This document shows, in pieces, positions 7,263-15,583 of a DNA stretch of 64,000 nucleotides; the stretch's first letter is position 1, and the number at the start of each line of letters is the position of its first letter. The stretch is taken from NCBI GenBank assembly GCA_001515955.1, contig LOES01000027.1, positions 42,868-106,867 on the forward strand, written 5' to 3'. The notes under the pieces were generated by a model, which was not told the DNA's origin, ran no database searches, and was given only the letters and a program-made list of their open reading frames with translations. The position numbers and the translations under genes are program-made. The DNA is from Clostridia bacterium BRH_c25 (GTDB lineage Bacteria > Bacillota_A > Clostridia > Lutisporales > Lutisporaceae).

Positions 7263-9701
7263 ATGATTAAAAAATATTTTAAGGATAGGCTTGATATTAC
7301 TAGAGCTGTTACTGTCTTATTTTTTTTGGTAATAGCTTTTAGACTAGCAGATTTACAGATTGTTAAAGGTGAATACTACTGGCAGAAATCAGAGACTATA
7401 AGGACGAGGAATATATCGGTTACTGCGCCCAGAGGTCCTTTAGTCGACAGGTATGGGCGATTAATAGCAGGGAATAAGCAAAGTTATTCAGTAAACATTA
7501 TGAAAACAGATGTGCCGCAGGAAACCCTTAATAATATTGCTATTTCTGTTATAAACATGATAGAGCAAAATGGAGACACCTATAGAGATGAGATTCCGAT
7601 ACTGGTAAACCCAGTTAGATTTACATTTCAGGAGGATGAGCTGAACTGGAAGAAGAAATACGAGATATCAGATAATGCAACTACTCGGGAAGCTTTTTTA
7701 AAACTCCGGTCCGATTACGGAATTCCTGCAGATATGATAGACGCTGAAGCCATCGAAGTATTGAAGGAACAAAATGTGGAGCTGCCTTTTGATATTAAGG
7801 AGTTCCAATTTGACTTCAAAAAATCTGAATTAAAATGGAAGGAAAGTAATGGGTTCAAAGGGTCAGCTGCTGCTGAAGAAGTGTTTGAAGAACTGTGCAT
7901 CAGGTATAAGGTACCCAGGGATAAGTATGATGACGATAAGGCAAAGAAGATTCTGGCCGTAAAATACCTTGTGGGACAAAACAAGTACAAAGCCTATGAG
8001 CCTGTTGAAATTGCTATTAATATTAAGAATGAGACAAGAGCGCAGATTGAGGAAAATAAAATATTCCTTCCCGGAGTTGAGATAATACAGAAACCTTTGA
8101 GGTATTATGCCAATAATGATTTTGCAAGCCATATTATCGGATATATGAGCAAGATCGGCAGTGAGCTTGATGAGCTTTCAAAGCAGGGATACACTCCCCA
8201 AGATATGATAGGGAAGTCTGGTATAGAGTATTCTATGGAAAAATATCTTAAAGGCCAAAACGGCTCTAAGCAGATAGTGGTTGATGTAACAGGAACGCTT
8301 GTTAATACAATAAATGAGGTAGATCCAACCCCAGGTGATACTGCATTTTTAACAATAGACTCAAAGCTTCAAAAAATCGCAGAGGATTCCCTGCGAAATA
8401 CTATGGAGGAAATAAGAAACGGCAAGGGAAAGGACAAACCTTACCCTAATGCCACCTCAGGGGCGGTTGTAGCCCTTGATGTGAATACAGGCAAGGTACT
8501 TGCAATGGCAAGCGAACCCAAATTCGATCCCAACTTGTTTGCTGCTGGTATCAGCAGTGCAGATTGGAAGATGCTCCAGCCCACCGACAAAGATGTCTAT
8601 TCACCGAAGCCTCTTATAAATAATGCAATATCTGCGACACTGCCTCCGGGGTCCTCAATGAAAATGGTAACCGGTACAGCAGGGCTGGAAAGCGGCGTGA
8701 TAAGTCCTTCAGAAATAATAGTCGACAAAGGGATTTATAATGCTATACCCGGGGCTTCACCGTCTTCCCCCTTATGGAGAAACTATGGTATGACTCAGGG
8801 TCCACAAGATATTCGTCTGGCTATAAGAAATTCAAACAACTATTATTTCTATGAAGTAGGCAGGAGAATTGGTGGAGAGATCTTCGAGAAATTTGCAGTG
8901 AAATTCGGATTCGGTCAGAAAACCGGAATAGAGCTACCTTATGAGAGTGCAGGCAGCGTTGAAGGACCGGCGCATAAAAAGGCTCTCTACAAGAGATATC
9001 TTAGCAGCTATCTTACTAACACACTTAAAGTAGAAGATAAAAATGTCCGTGAAGAGATTATAGCATTTATAGACAGCAATTCGGGAAGCAGGCAAATAAG
9101 GGAAAGGCTAAAAGAACTTAAAATTACTAATAGCAAGGCAATTGACAGGGTAGTCAGGTACATAAACGACAGCAAGTATAGGTCAGGGGAGATATTGAAT
9201 GCGGCTATAGGGCAGGGGATGAACGACGTTACACCCTTGCAGCTGGCAAATTATATTGCAGCCCTCACAAATGGAGGGACCCGATATAAGCCCTACCTGA
9301 TTGATAAGGTAATAAGCTATGATGGCACCATAAAGCTATCAAAACAGCCTGAAATATTGGATACTATAGAAATATCTCCAGAAAATGTTGAAGCTATAAA
9401 AGAAGGTATGTATAAAGTTACAAATGAACCTGGAGGAACTGCCAGAAGCCCCTTTATAGGAAGCAAGGTAGTCATTTCAGGCAAGACGGGAACTGCCCAG
9501 GCAGGAAAGGGATATGATGACCATGCATGGTTTGTAGCTTTTGCACCCTATGAGAAGCCTGAAATAGCGGTTGCAGTTTTAATATTTCAGGGAGGGCACG
9601 GTAATTACGCTGCACCGGTTGCCAGAGAAATAATAGAAGCTTATCTGGCACCGGAGGCCTCAACAGATAATATTAGTATTGAAAATGGTATAATACCCTA
9701 A
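7263..9701 (+). CDS. Class B penicillin-binding protein (PBP2-like transpeptidase)
   Basis: This cell-wall transpeptidase cross-links peptidoglycan outside the membrane. After a single N-terminal helix (VTVLFFLVIAFRLADLQI) comes a long dimerisation domain and then the transpeptidase domain. Its three motifs are intact: SSMK in LPPGSSMKMVTG, SNN in IRNSNNYYFYE, and KTG in VISGKTGTAQ. A TTG at 7176 would add 29 residues, but the ATG at 7263 follows GGGTGATC, a good match to the 16S tail. At about 812 residues it is larger than typical PBP2, with extra segments in the pedestal and between ELPYE and the AAIGQG motif. Confidence 0.88.
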   Translation: MIKKYFKDRLDITRAVTVLFFLVIAFRLADLQIVKGEYYWQKSETIRTRNISVTAPRGPLVDRYGRLIAGNKQSYSVNIMKTDVPQETLNNIAISVINMIEQNGDTYRDEIPILVNPVRFTFQEDELNWKKKYEISDNATTREAFLKLRSDYGIPADMIDAEAIEVLKEQNVELPFDIKEFQFDFKKSELKWKESNGFKGSAAAEEVFEELCIRYKVPRDKYDDDKAKKILAVKYLVGQNKYKAYEPVEIAINIKNETRAQIEENKIFLPGVEIIQKPLRYYANNDFASHIIGYMSKIGSELDELSKQGYTPQDMIGKSGIEYSMEKYLKGQNGSKQIVVDVTGTLVNTINEVDPTPGDTAFLTIDSKLQKIAEDSLRNTMEEIRNGKGKDKPYPNATSGAVVALDVNTGKVLAMASEPKFDPNLFAAGISSADWKMLQPTDKDVYSPKPLINNAISATLPPGSSMKMVTGTAGLESGVISPSEIIVDKGIYNAIPGASPSSPLWRNYGMTQGPQDIRLAIRNSNNYYFYEVGRRIGGEIFEKFAVKFGFGQKTGIELPYESAGSVEGPAHKKALYKRYLSSYLTNTLKVEDKNVREEIIAFIDSNSGSRQIRERLKELKITNSKAIDRVVRYINDSKYRSGEILNAAIGQGMNDVTPLQLANYIAALTNGGTRYKPYLIDKVISYDGTIKLSKQPEILDTIEISPENVEAIKEGMYKVTNEPGGTARSPFIGSKVVISGKTGTAQAGKGYDDHAWFVAFAPYEKPEIAVAVLIFQGGHGNYAAPVAREIIEAYLAPEASTDNISIENGIIP

Positions 9702-9705
9702 TATG

Positions 9706-9748
9706 AAAACCTGCCTATCAGATGCAAATCTGATAGGCAGGTTTTGTT
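9706..9748 (+). terminator. Strong intrinsic terminator after the PBP gene
   Basis: An 18-bp perfect stem (AAAACCTGCCTATCAGAT with ATCTGATAGGCAGGTTTT) has a four-base loop and ends in TTTTGTTG. It starts 4 bp after the stop codon. Confidence 0.9.
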
Positions 9749-9895
9749 GTATTAAGTTTATTACTCAAATTACATACCAGTGTATATGGTACATTATACA
9801 TAAAACCTTATAAATAAGCTTATATTGGAGATGTTATAATTGGTTGCAGGAGATAAAGTATGCTTCATTAAATCATAAGCATTGGAGGTAAAATC

Positions 9896-10516
9896 ATGGA
9901 TAAACATACCCAACTGATAAAAAAGAGATACAATAGGATTTCGAGAATATATGACTTAATGGAAAGCCCAATGGAAATGATGTCTTTAAAAAAATGGCGG
10001 ATTGAGCTTATGCGGGATTTACAGGGCAAAGTGCTGGAGGTTGGTGTAGGTACTGGAAAAAACATTGAATTCTATCCTGACAGCCTGGAAATAACCGCAA
10101 TTGACTTCAGTGAAAGGATGCTTGAAAAGGCCAGACAAAAAGCTGAAATTTACAAAAAGAAAGTAAATCTTATGGAAATGGATGCTCAGTATATGAGATT
10201 TCCTGATAATTCTTTCGATACAGTCTTTACTACCTGCGTGTTTTGTTCGGTACCAGATCCTATAAAAGGATTGAAGGAGATGGGTAGGGTGTGTAAGGCT
10301 GGAGGTAGGATAATCATGATTGAACATGTAAGGAGCGAGAAAAAAGTTCTGGGAACTATCATGGATGTGTTAAATCCTGTAGTAGTAAATCTATATGGAG
10401 CGAATATAAACAGACGCACAGTAGAAAATGTAAAGGTCTCAGGCCTTTTAAATATTGAGGTAATAGACTTGTCTGGGGATATAGTTAAGAAAATAATCAT
10501 TTATAACAATAAATAA
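9896..10516 (+). CDS. Class I SAM-dependent methyltransferase (UbiE/phospholipid methyltransferase-like)
   Basis: The 206-residue cytoplasmic protein has the SAM-binding motif I VLEVGVGTGKN near residue 46, the acidic post-motif ITAIDFSERML, and motif II-like DNSFDTVFTTCVFCSVPD. The start RYNRISRIYDLMESPMEMM resembles proteins annotated as phosphatidylethanolamine or menaquinone methyltransferases. The substrate is not determined by the sequence. The ATG follows CATTGGAGGTAAAATC. It stands between two terminators and is therefore monocistronic. Confidence 0.82.
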   Translation: MDKHTQLIKKRYNRISRIYDLMESPMEMMSLKKWRIELMRDLQGKVLEVGVGTGKNIEFYPDSLEITAIDFSERMLEKARQKAEIYKKKVNLMEMDAQYMRFPDNSFDTVFTTCVFCSVPDPIKGLKEMGRVCKAGGRIIMIEHVRSEKKVLGTIMDVLNPVVVNLYGANINRRTVENVKVSGLLNIEVIDLSGDIVKKIIIYNNK

Positions 10517-10546
10517 AGAAGGCTAGAATTGAACCTTCTTTATTTA
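10512..10546 (+). terminator. Intrinsic terminator after the methyltransferase gene
   Basis: AATAAAGAAGG (10512-10522) pairs perfectly with CCTTCTTTATT (10534-10544). It overlaps the end of the gene. The T-run is short, so it may be mainly bidirectional punctuation with the minus-strand debris beyond it. Confidence 0.6.
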
Positions 10547-10596
10547 TCAAAACTCCTAAAAATTAGAGGGTATTATATGTAGGTTTATTATAGGTT

Positions 10597-10759
10597 TTAC
10601 TGAATAGGGTATCTGTACATCATTCCGCGGCCAAATCCGTAGCTTGTGCTGTTAACGTTGGCATTGTTATTCAACAATTGAAATGAAAGCCTTAACTATG
10701 TTCTCATCAAATTGTGTGCCTTTGAATTTCAATTTTTCTGTTATATATATGTGTTTCAT
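10597..10759 (-). pseudogene. Remnants of two genes, including a C-terminal HD-GYP-like tail
   Basis: On the minus strand a short frame (10759 to 10667) ends LKFKGTQFDENIVKAFISIV-E-stop, closely resembling the last residues of HD-GYP phosphodiesterase domains (GTxFDxxIVxAF). The catalytic core is absent. Immediately after it a second short frame ends GFGRGMMYRYPIQ-stop at 10597, which looks like the tail of another protein. Neither has a credible complete gene around it. I read this as debris from deletions, not functional genes. Confidence 0.45.
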
Positions 10760-10901
10760 ACTTGCCTACTTCCGCATGTTTACATTCGCCGCATTCACAA
10801 TCATCTTTTCCGCAATGCTCACAGAGACCCTTGATCCTGACAACCACAGGCTGGCTGATTTCTTTGAAGCCTTTGACTATGATTAGTGAAATAGCTGCCA
10901 T
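10707..10901 (-). pseudogene. Short Cys-rich fragment downstream of the SHOCT gene
   Basis: The frame reads on from the SHOCT gene stop codon and encodes WDALFMAAISLIIVKGFKEI, like the end of a membrane helix, then a cysteine cluster CEHCGKDDCECGECKH. A possible ATG lies at 10901 but without a ribosome site. The tail overlaps the HD-GYP remnant in another frame. It may be a small metal-binding membrane protein, but the lack of a start signal and the surrounding debris make a truncated gene more likely. Confidence 0.35.
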
Positions 10902-10922
10902 GAAGAGTGCATCCCAGAGGTT

Positions 10923-11159
10923 TTATGATTTGAGTTCTGTTTTTTTACTCCTATACTCTTCTTCGGAAATTTCTCCTTTTGCGTATCTTTCATTGAGTAT
11001 ATTAAGGGCATTCTTTTCTACGTTTTGGTAATTGGGTTTACCTGTTTGTTGAAGGTAGCGTACCAGGGCAACAATTCCTAAAATTGTTATAGTAACTATA
11101 CCAATCATCATAACCCATCCCCAACTATAGCCCATCATTCCATACCCATAACCCATCAT
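10923..11159 (-). CDS. Small SHOCT-domain membrane protein
   Basis: The product of about 78 residues has a Met/Gly/Tyr-rich start (MMGYGYGMMGYSWGW), one membrane helix (MIGIVTITILGIVALVRYL), and a C-terminal SHOCT motif (ALNILNERYAKGEISEEEY). Such proteins are common near copper and other metal-resistance genes in Gram-positives and may bind metal through the methionines, but their function is not established. A GTG at 11168 is in frame; the ATG at 11159 is better spaced from AAAGGAGTG. It diverges from the glutaredoxin gene. Confidence 0.75.
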   Translation of the reverse strand: MMGYGYGMMGYSWGWVMMIGIVTITILGIVALVRYLQQTGKPNYQNVEKNALNILNERYAKGEISEEEYRSKKTELKS

Positions 11160-11329
11160 GCATATCACTCCTTTGTTTTCCTCAAAATTTATTTTGCCGA
11201 TAAGAGTAGTAAACTATTCGACATTTTATTATTTGAAATAAAAATGAAGATAGATAACTTTTAGAATATCTGAAAGTATTTGAAACGATACTAAAGATAG
11301 TACTTACAGTTAAGGAAGGAGAATAGCGT

Positions 11330-11596
11330 ATGGGATTTATTGATAACTTATTAGGAAAGAAAGATAGTATAACTATGTATACCTCGGATACCTGTTTTGA
11401 CTGTCAGGAAGCAAAAAGTTTTTTTGCTGAACATCAGATAGATGTTGAGTATAAAAACGTATCAGAGAAAGAGAACAGAGAGGAGCTAAGAAATAAATAT
11501 AAGCGTATGGCAGTTCCCACAATCATCATAGGTGACAGAGTTATTCTTAGTTTTGCAGAGAATAGAGCTGAAATTATGAAACTATTAAAACTGTAG
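11330..11596 (+). CDS. Glutaredoxin-family thiol-disulfide protein
   Basis: The 88-residue protein has a glutaredoxin fold: an N-terminal strand (SITMYTSDTCFDCQEAKSFF) with the redox pair CFDC, and the cis-proline segment MAVPTIIIGDR, both diagnostic. Similar small glutaredoxins in anaerobes act with thiol or metal-handling systems. The ATG follows AAGGAAGGAGAATAGCGT. It lies just before the copper operon but about 190 bp from it and ahead of a separate promoter, so a functional link is only suggested. Confidence 0.85.
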   Translation: MGFIDNLLGKKDSITMYTSDTCFDCQEAKSFFAEHQIDVEYKNVSEKENREELRNKYKRMAVPTIIIGDRVILSFAENRAEIMKLLKL

Positions 11597-11659
11597 ATAA
11601 GAAATATTGGGTATTTACCGACTAAAGGATAAATTTCGACAAAATATTTATAATCACCC

Positions 11660-11716
11660 TTGACAAATAGAAGCAGTAGTATATAATAATATTATCCCAC
11701 CCCACCAGGGGTAGGG
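11660..11716 (+). promoter_or_regulatory. Promoter with CsoR-type operator for the copper operon
   Basis: TTGACA (11660-11665) and TATAAT (11682-11687) are 16 bp apart. Directly downstream, over the expected transcription start, lies the G/C-rich dyad ACCCC-ACCA-GGGGT (11699-11712), the form expected for CsoR copper-sensor operators. The csoR gene begins about 75 bp later. Binding of apo-CsoR here would block the operon until Cu(I) binds the repressor. Assignment rests on the dyad and context. Confidence 0.75.
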
Positions 11717-11786
11717 TTTAAGTTTAAAATCGTATTAAAATAATTATGCAGTTACTGGATAAATTATGGAAGAGGAGGCGTTTAGC

Positions 11787-12053
11787 ATGAAATGTGTAGA
11801 GAAAACGGAGGTGTTGAATCTCTTAAAAACCTCAAGGGGACAGATTGAGGGAATTATTAAAATGATGGAAGACGACAGATACTGTGTTGATGTTTCAAAA
11901 CAAATACTCGCGGTGCAAGCGCTGCTTAAAAAAGCAAATTTGAAATTAATCGACCAGCACATTAAGCACTGTGTTAAAGAGGCGTTTGAAGAAGGGCATG
12001 GAGACGAGAAGATAAATGAGGTCATCGAGCTGATTGATAAATATGCAAAGTAG
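11787..12053 (+). CDS. csoR: Copper-sensing transcriptional repressor CsoR
   Basis: The 88-residue all-helical protein belongs to the CsoR/RcnR family (DUF156). Counting from the ATG at 11787, the Cu(I) ligands of true CsoR proteins are present as C33, H58 and C62 (RYCVDV and DQHIKHCV). Cu(I) binding should release it from DNA and induce copA and copZ. An ATG at 11766 is in frame, but GAGGAGGCGTTTAGC before 11787 fixes the start. It is first in the copper operon and has a matching operator just upstream. Confidence 0.9.
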   Translation: MKCVEKTEVLNLLKTSRGQIEGIIKMMEDDRYCVDVSKQILAVQALLKKANLKLIDQHIKHCVKEAFEEGHGDEKINEVIELIDKYAK

Positions 12054-12069
12054 TTAGAAGGGTTTAATT

Positions 12070-12303
12070 ATGAAGATATATACAGTTAGGCAAAAACAGG
12101 ATAATATGCTTTGCCGTAAGTGTCTTTTAAATGTTGTGAAAGCACTAAGCCATTTAGGTGGAATAAAGTAAATTGACGTAAATCTTGAGAAAAAGAGCAT
12201 CAAAATTGCCTATGACATTGAAAAATTGTCTCGGCAGATAATAGAGGACATAGTTAATGAGTCAATAATCAAAGGAAAGGTAAATAAGGAATTATTTCTA
12301 TAG
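12070..12303 (+). pseudogene. HMA-like small metal-binding protein interrupted by an in-frame stop
   Basis: An ATG at 12070 opens 33 codons including the metal-binding pair in MLCRKCLLNVVKALSHLGGI, then TAA at 12169-12171. The same frame continues at once with IDVNLEKKSIKIAYDIEKL and ends TAG at 12301-12303. Read through, the product would be a 77-residue heavy-metal-associated-like domain with the beta-alpha-beta pattern. One stop codon therefore splits an otherwise intact gene between csoR and copA. A pseudogene, a sequence error, or readthrough are all possible; a pseudogene is the simplest reading. Confidence 0.6.
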
Positions 12304-12320
12304 AAAAAGGCGGTGAACTT

Positions 12321-14783
12321 ATGAAAAAAGAAGTATTGAATATAACAGGAATGACTTGCGCATCTTGTGCAAAAGCAATTGAAAAAGGAGTAGGCAAGGT
12401 AGCTGGAGTAAATGTTGCAAATGTTAATTTTGCGACTGAAAAGCTTACTGTAGAACTTGATGAAAGTAAAGCTGATATAGAAAAGGTGAAGGAAGCAGTA
12501 AAGGAAGCGGGGTACAATGCCCAGGAAAGCAAGGATGAGAGCATACGTGAGGTTATATTGCCAATTTCGGGAATGACCTGTGCATCTTGTGCAAAAACGA
12601 TTGAGAAAGCAATAGGAAAGCTGCCCGGGATAAATGAAGTCAGTGTAAACTTTGCTACAGAGAAGGCTAAGGTGGTATATGATTCTTCAAAGACCAGAAT
12701 TTCCGAGATAAAGGATGCTGTATCCAAAGCCGGCTATAAGGCTTTAGAGATTGAAGCCAGAGAACAGGTGGACCATGAAAGGGAACGTAGAGACAAGGAA
12801 ATGAAATCTCTGTGGAAAAGGTTTTTAGTCGCATCTATATTTACAATACCTCTTCTCTATATTGCTATGGGACATATGTTAAAATTACCTCTGCCTGAAT
12901 TTATTATGCCGGAGATGTATCCGATCAACTTCGGATTAATACAGCTTATATTGGCTATACCTGTGGTTATTTCAGGTTACAGGTTCTACACTGTGGGATT
13001 CAGCAGATTAATAAGGCGTGAGCCCAATATGGATTCGCTGATTGCAATGGGTACAAGCGCAGCATTCTTATATGGTATATATGCTATAGTTCAAATTATC
13101 AATGGAAATATAGAATATGCTAATGATTTATATTTTGAGACAGCGGGAGTAATCATAGCATTAATACTTTTAGGTAAATATCTTGAGGCAGTTACAAAGG
13201 GTAAAACCTCCGAAGCTATAAAAAAGCTAATGGGGCTTGCCCCTAAAACAGCGACAGTTATACATGAAGGGAAGGAAATGACTATCCCTATTGAAGAGGT
13301 TGAGGTTGGAGACATAATACTCGTAAAGCCGGGTGAAAAAATACCGGTGGATGGTGAAGTCGTGGATGGCAGAACTTCAGTTGATGAGTCAATGCTTACC
13401 GGTGAAAGTATTCCTGTGGAGAAAAACGCAGGAAGTAAAGTTATTGGGGCAAGTATCAATAAGAATGGTACGATAAAGTTTAAAGCAACAAAGGTAGGAA
13501 AAGATACAGCCCTTGCTCAGATAATAAAGCTTGTGGAAGACGCCCAGGGTTCAAAGGCACCTATAGCCAAGATGGCGGATATCATATCAGGCTACTTTGT
13601 TCCGGTAGTTATTGCTATTGCAGTTTTATCAGGTGCCGCATGGTATTTCGCAGGGATGTCTCCTATATTTGCAATTACCATATTTATAGCAGTTCTGGTT
13701 ATAGCATGCCCATGCGCCCTAGGGTTGGCGACACCTACTGCTATCATGGTCGGCACCGGAAAGGGAGCAGAATACGGTGTGCTGATAAAGGGCGGAGAAG
13801 CACTTGAAACTACTCATAAAATAAAAACCATCGTATTTGATAAAACCGGAACTATCACAGAAGGTAAACCTAAAGTAACTGATATAGTTACTACTGGAAT
13901 TGTAAATGAAACTGAATTGTTAAAGTTGTCAGCTTCGGCAGAAAAAGGTTCAGAGCATCCATTGGGTGAAGCTATAGTTAATGGCGCAGAAGAGAAAAAT
14001 ATTGAATTGCTAAATGTCGAGAGTTTCTTTGAGGCTATACCAGGACATGGTATAGAGGTTGTAATTCAAGGAAGAAAAATGCTTTTAGGTAATAAAAAGC
14101 TTATGGATGATAGAAATATAGAAATCACACTTCAGGACGAATCAGACAAATTGGCGAGTGAAGGTAAAACACCAATGTATATCACAATAGATAATAAGCT
14201 GGCAGGCATAATAGCAGTTGCAGACGTTATGAAGTCGAGCAGCAAGAGAGCCATAGAGGTACTGCACAGTATGGGCATAGAGGTAGCAATGATTACCGGA
14301 GATAACAGAAGAACTGCAGAAGCAATAGCGAAACAGGCAGGTATAGATAGGGTACTGGCTGAAGTACTTCCACAGGATAAGGCAAATGAAGTGAAAAAGC
14401 TTCAGGCAGAAGGTAAAAAAGTTGCAATGGTGGGTGACGGTATAAATGATGCTCCGGCTCTGGCTCAGGCAGATATAGGAATAGCAATAGGATCAGGGAC
14501 TGACGTAGCAATGGAATCAGCGGACATAGTGCTTATGAGAAGCGACCTTATGGATGTGCCTACTGCTATACAGCTTAGCAAGAAAACTATAAGGAACATT
14601 AAACAGAATCTGTTCTGGGCTTTTGCATACAATACTGCAGGAATTCCGGTAGCAGCAGGTTTGCTTTATCTTTTCGGAGGTCCGAGACTTAATCCTATAA
14701 TTGCGGCAGGTGCCATGGCGTTCAGCTCAGTATCAGTTTTGATGAATGCTCTAAGGCTTAAAAGATTTAAGCCTTTGCATTGA
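12321..14783 (+). CDS. copA: Copper-exporting P1B-type ATPase CopA
   Basis: This 820-residue membrane ATPase pumps Cu(I) out of the cytoplasm. Two N-terminal HMA domains each carry GMTCASCAK (near residues 10 and 80). Eight membrane helices follow, with the transmembrane metal site CPC in [14 protein letters not shown], the phosphorylation motif DKTGT, the class-specific HP in SEHPLGEA, and the hinge motif [14 protein letters not shown]. No key residue is missing. It starts at ATG 12321 after AAAAAGGCGGTGAACTT and is co-directional with csoR upstream and copZ downstream, under the CsoR-like operator. Confidence 0.96.
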   Translation: MKKEVLNITGMTCASCAKAIEKGVGKVAGVNVANVNFATEKLTVELDESKADIEKVKEAVKEAGYNAQESKDESIREVILPISGMTCASCAKTIEKAIGKLPGINEVSVNFATEKAKVVYDSSKTRISEIKDAVSKAGYKALEIEAREQVDHERERRDKEMKSLWKRFLVASIFTIPLLYIAMGHMLKLPLPEFIMPEMYPINFGLIQLILAIPVVISGYRFYTVGFSRLIRREPNMDSLIAMGTSAAFLYGIYAIVQIINGNIEYANDLYFETAGVIIALILLGKYLEAVTKGKTSEAIKKLMGLAPKTATVIHEGKEMTIPIEEVEVGDIILVKPGEKIPVDGEVVDGRTSVDESMLTGESIPVEKNAGSKVIGASINKNGTIKFKATKVGKDTALAQIIKLVEDAQGSKAPIAKMADIISGYFVPVVIAIAVLSGAAWYFAGMSPIFAITIFIAVLVIACPCALGLATPTAIMVGTGKGAEYGVLIKGGEALETTHKIKTIVFDKTGTITEGKPKVTDIVTTGIVNETELLKLSASAEKGSEHPLGEAIVNGAEEKNIELLNVESFFEAIPGHGIEVVIQGRKMLLGNKKLMDDRNIEITLQDESDKLASEGKTPMYITIDNKLAGIIAVADVMKSSSKRAIEVLHSMGIEVAMITGDNRRTAEAIAKQAGIDRVLAEVLPQDKANEVKKLQAEGKKVAMVGDGINDAPALAQADIGIAIGSGTDVAMESADIVLMRSDLMDVPTAIQLSKKTIRNIKQNLFWAFAYNTAGIPVAAGLLYLFGGPRLNPIIAAGAMAFSSVSVLMNALRLKRFKPLH

Positions 14784-14814
14784 TAAAAAAATGTTTAAGA
14801 AAGGGATGTTTAAT

Positions 14815-15024
14815 ATGACAAAGAAAATTTCTATTGAAGGTATGACTTGCAGCCATTGCACAAACCATGTTGAGGAGGCACTTAAAGAAGTATGTGGTGT
14901 TAAATCGGTAAAGGTTGATCTTGCAGGAAAGTCTGCGACAGTGGAGCTGGCTCATGAAGTAGATGACGATAAACTTAAAGCAGCAGTAGCAGAAGCAGGA
15001 TATGAAGCCACACGAATTGAATAA
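14815..15024 (+). CDS. copZ: Copper chaperone CopZ
   Basis: The 69-residue protein is a single HMA domain with the Cu(I) motif GMTCSHC near residue 9 and the ferredoxin-like beta-alpha-beta fold ending AVAEAGYEATRIE. It carries Cu(I) in the cytoplasm to CopA. The frame is open from ATG 14791, but AAGAAAGGGATG lies before the ATG at 14815. It follows copA by about 30 bp and is the last gene of the copper operon. Confidence 0.93.
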   Translation: MTKKISIEGMTCSHCTNHVEEALKEVCGVKSVKVDLAGKSATVELAHEVDDDKLKAAVAEAGYEATRIE

Positions 15025-15029
15025 AGGTC

Positions 15030-15066
15030 AGGATATGGGCGGCACAACAATTGCTGCCCATATCCT
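15030..15066 (+). terminator. Hairpin at the end of the copper operon
   Basis: AGGATATGGGC (15030-15040) pairs perfectly with GCCCATATCCT (15056-15066), 5 bp after the copZ stop. There is no T-run, so it may protect the mRNA 3' end or act as a weak terminator. Confidence 0.55.
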
Positions 15067-15226
15067 ATAATAACCAATAGTTTCCTGTTTATAGATTATT
15101 TCTTGATATTATGATTTAAGAGCTTTCTCCACAGGAACTTCATATCGGTTTGATAAAATTAAGCTGCGGTAGAAAGCAATATATTAGTAAAAGCTATAAA
15201 AGTAAATGTATAGGAGGTATTAATAT

Positions 15227-15532
15227 ATGGACTATATTATTGAAAACTGGTGGTATATACTCTTGCTTGTCGGATTTGGATATATGATGTTCAGGGGAGG
15301 CGGCTGCTGCGGTGGTGGACATGCTCATGGCGGACATGATCATAGCGGGCATAATGGTGGTAATGGGCAGTATGGTTCCGGTCAAATGAACAATCAAGTT
15401 GACATGGTTCTTGATCCCGAGTGTGGCATGTATTTAGACTTCGAAAATGCAATAAAGCAAAACATAAATGGGCAGACATATTATTTTTGCAGTGAGAATT
15501 GCAGGAACAGTTTTGTGAGAAAGCATCAATAA
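15227..15532 (+). CDS. Membrane-anchored His-rich protein with YHS domain
   Basis: The 101-residue product starts with one membrane helix (WWYILLLVGFGYMMF), then a GGGCC and histidine/glycine-rich linker, then a YHS-type metal-binding domain (DPECGMYLDFENAI, then TYYFCSENCRNSF). YHS domains with this Cys pattern occur in copper and heavy-metal resistance proteins. The His-rich stretch and cysteines suggest metal binding at the membrane. An ATAGGAGGTATTAATAT ribosome site precedes the ATG. It lies downstream of the copper operon as a separate unit. Confidence 0.82.
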   Translation: MDYIIENWWYILLLVGFGYMMFRGGGCCGGGHAHGGHDHSGHNGGNGQYGSGQMNNQVDMVLDPECGMYLDFENAIKQNINGQTYYFCSENCRNSFVRKHQ

Positions 15533-15583
15533 TTTTAGAGATAGAGTTTGATTGATAATTAAGGCGGCAGAGGTGACTTGAAA

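Noticed and set aside
15139..15155. TTCATA-N5-TTGATA upstream of the YHS gene
   Set aside because: The half-sites have the right spacing, but no -10 hexamer lies 9 nt further (TGCGGT).
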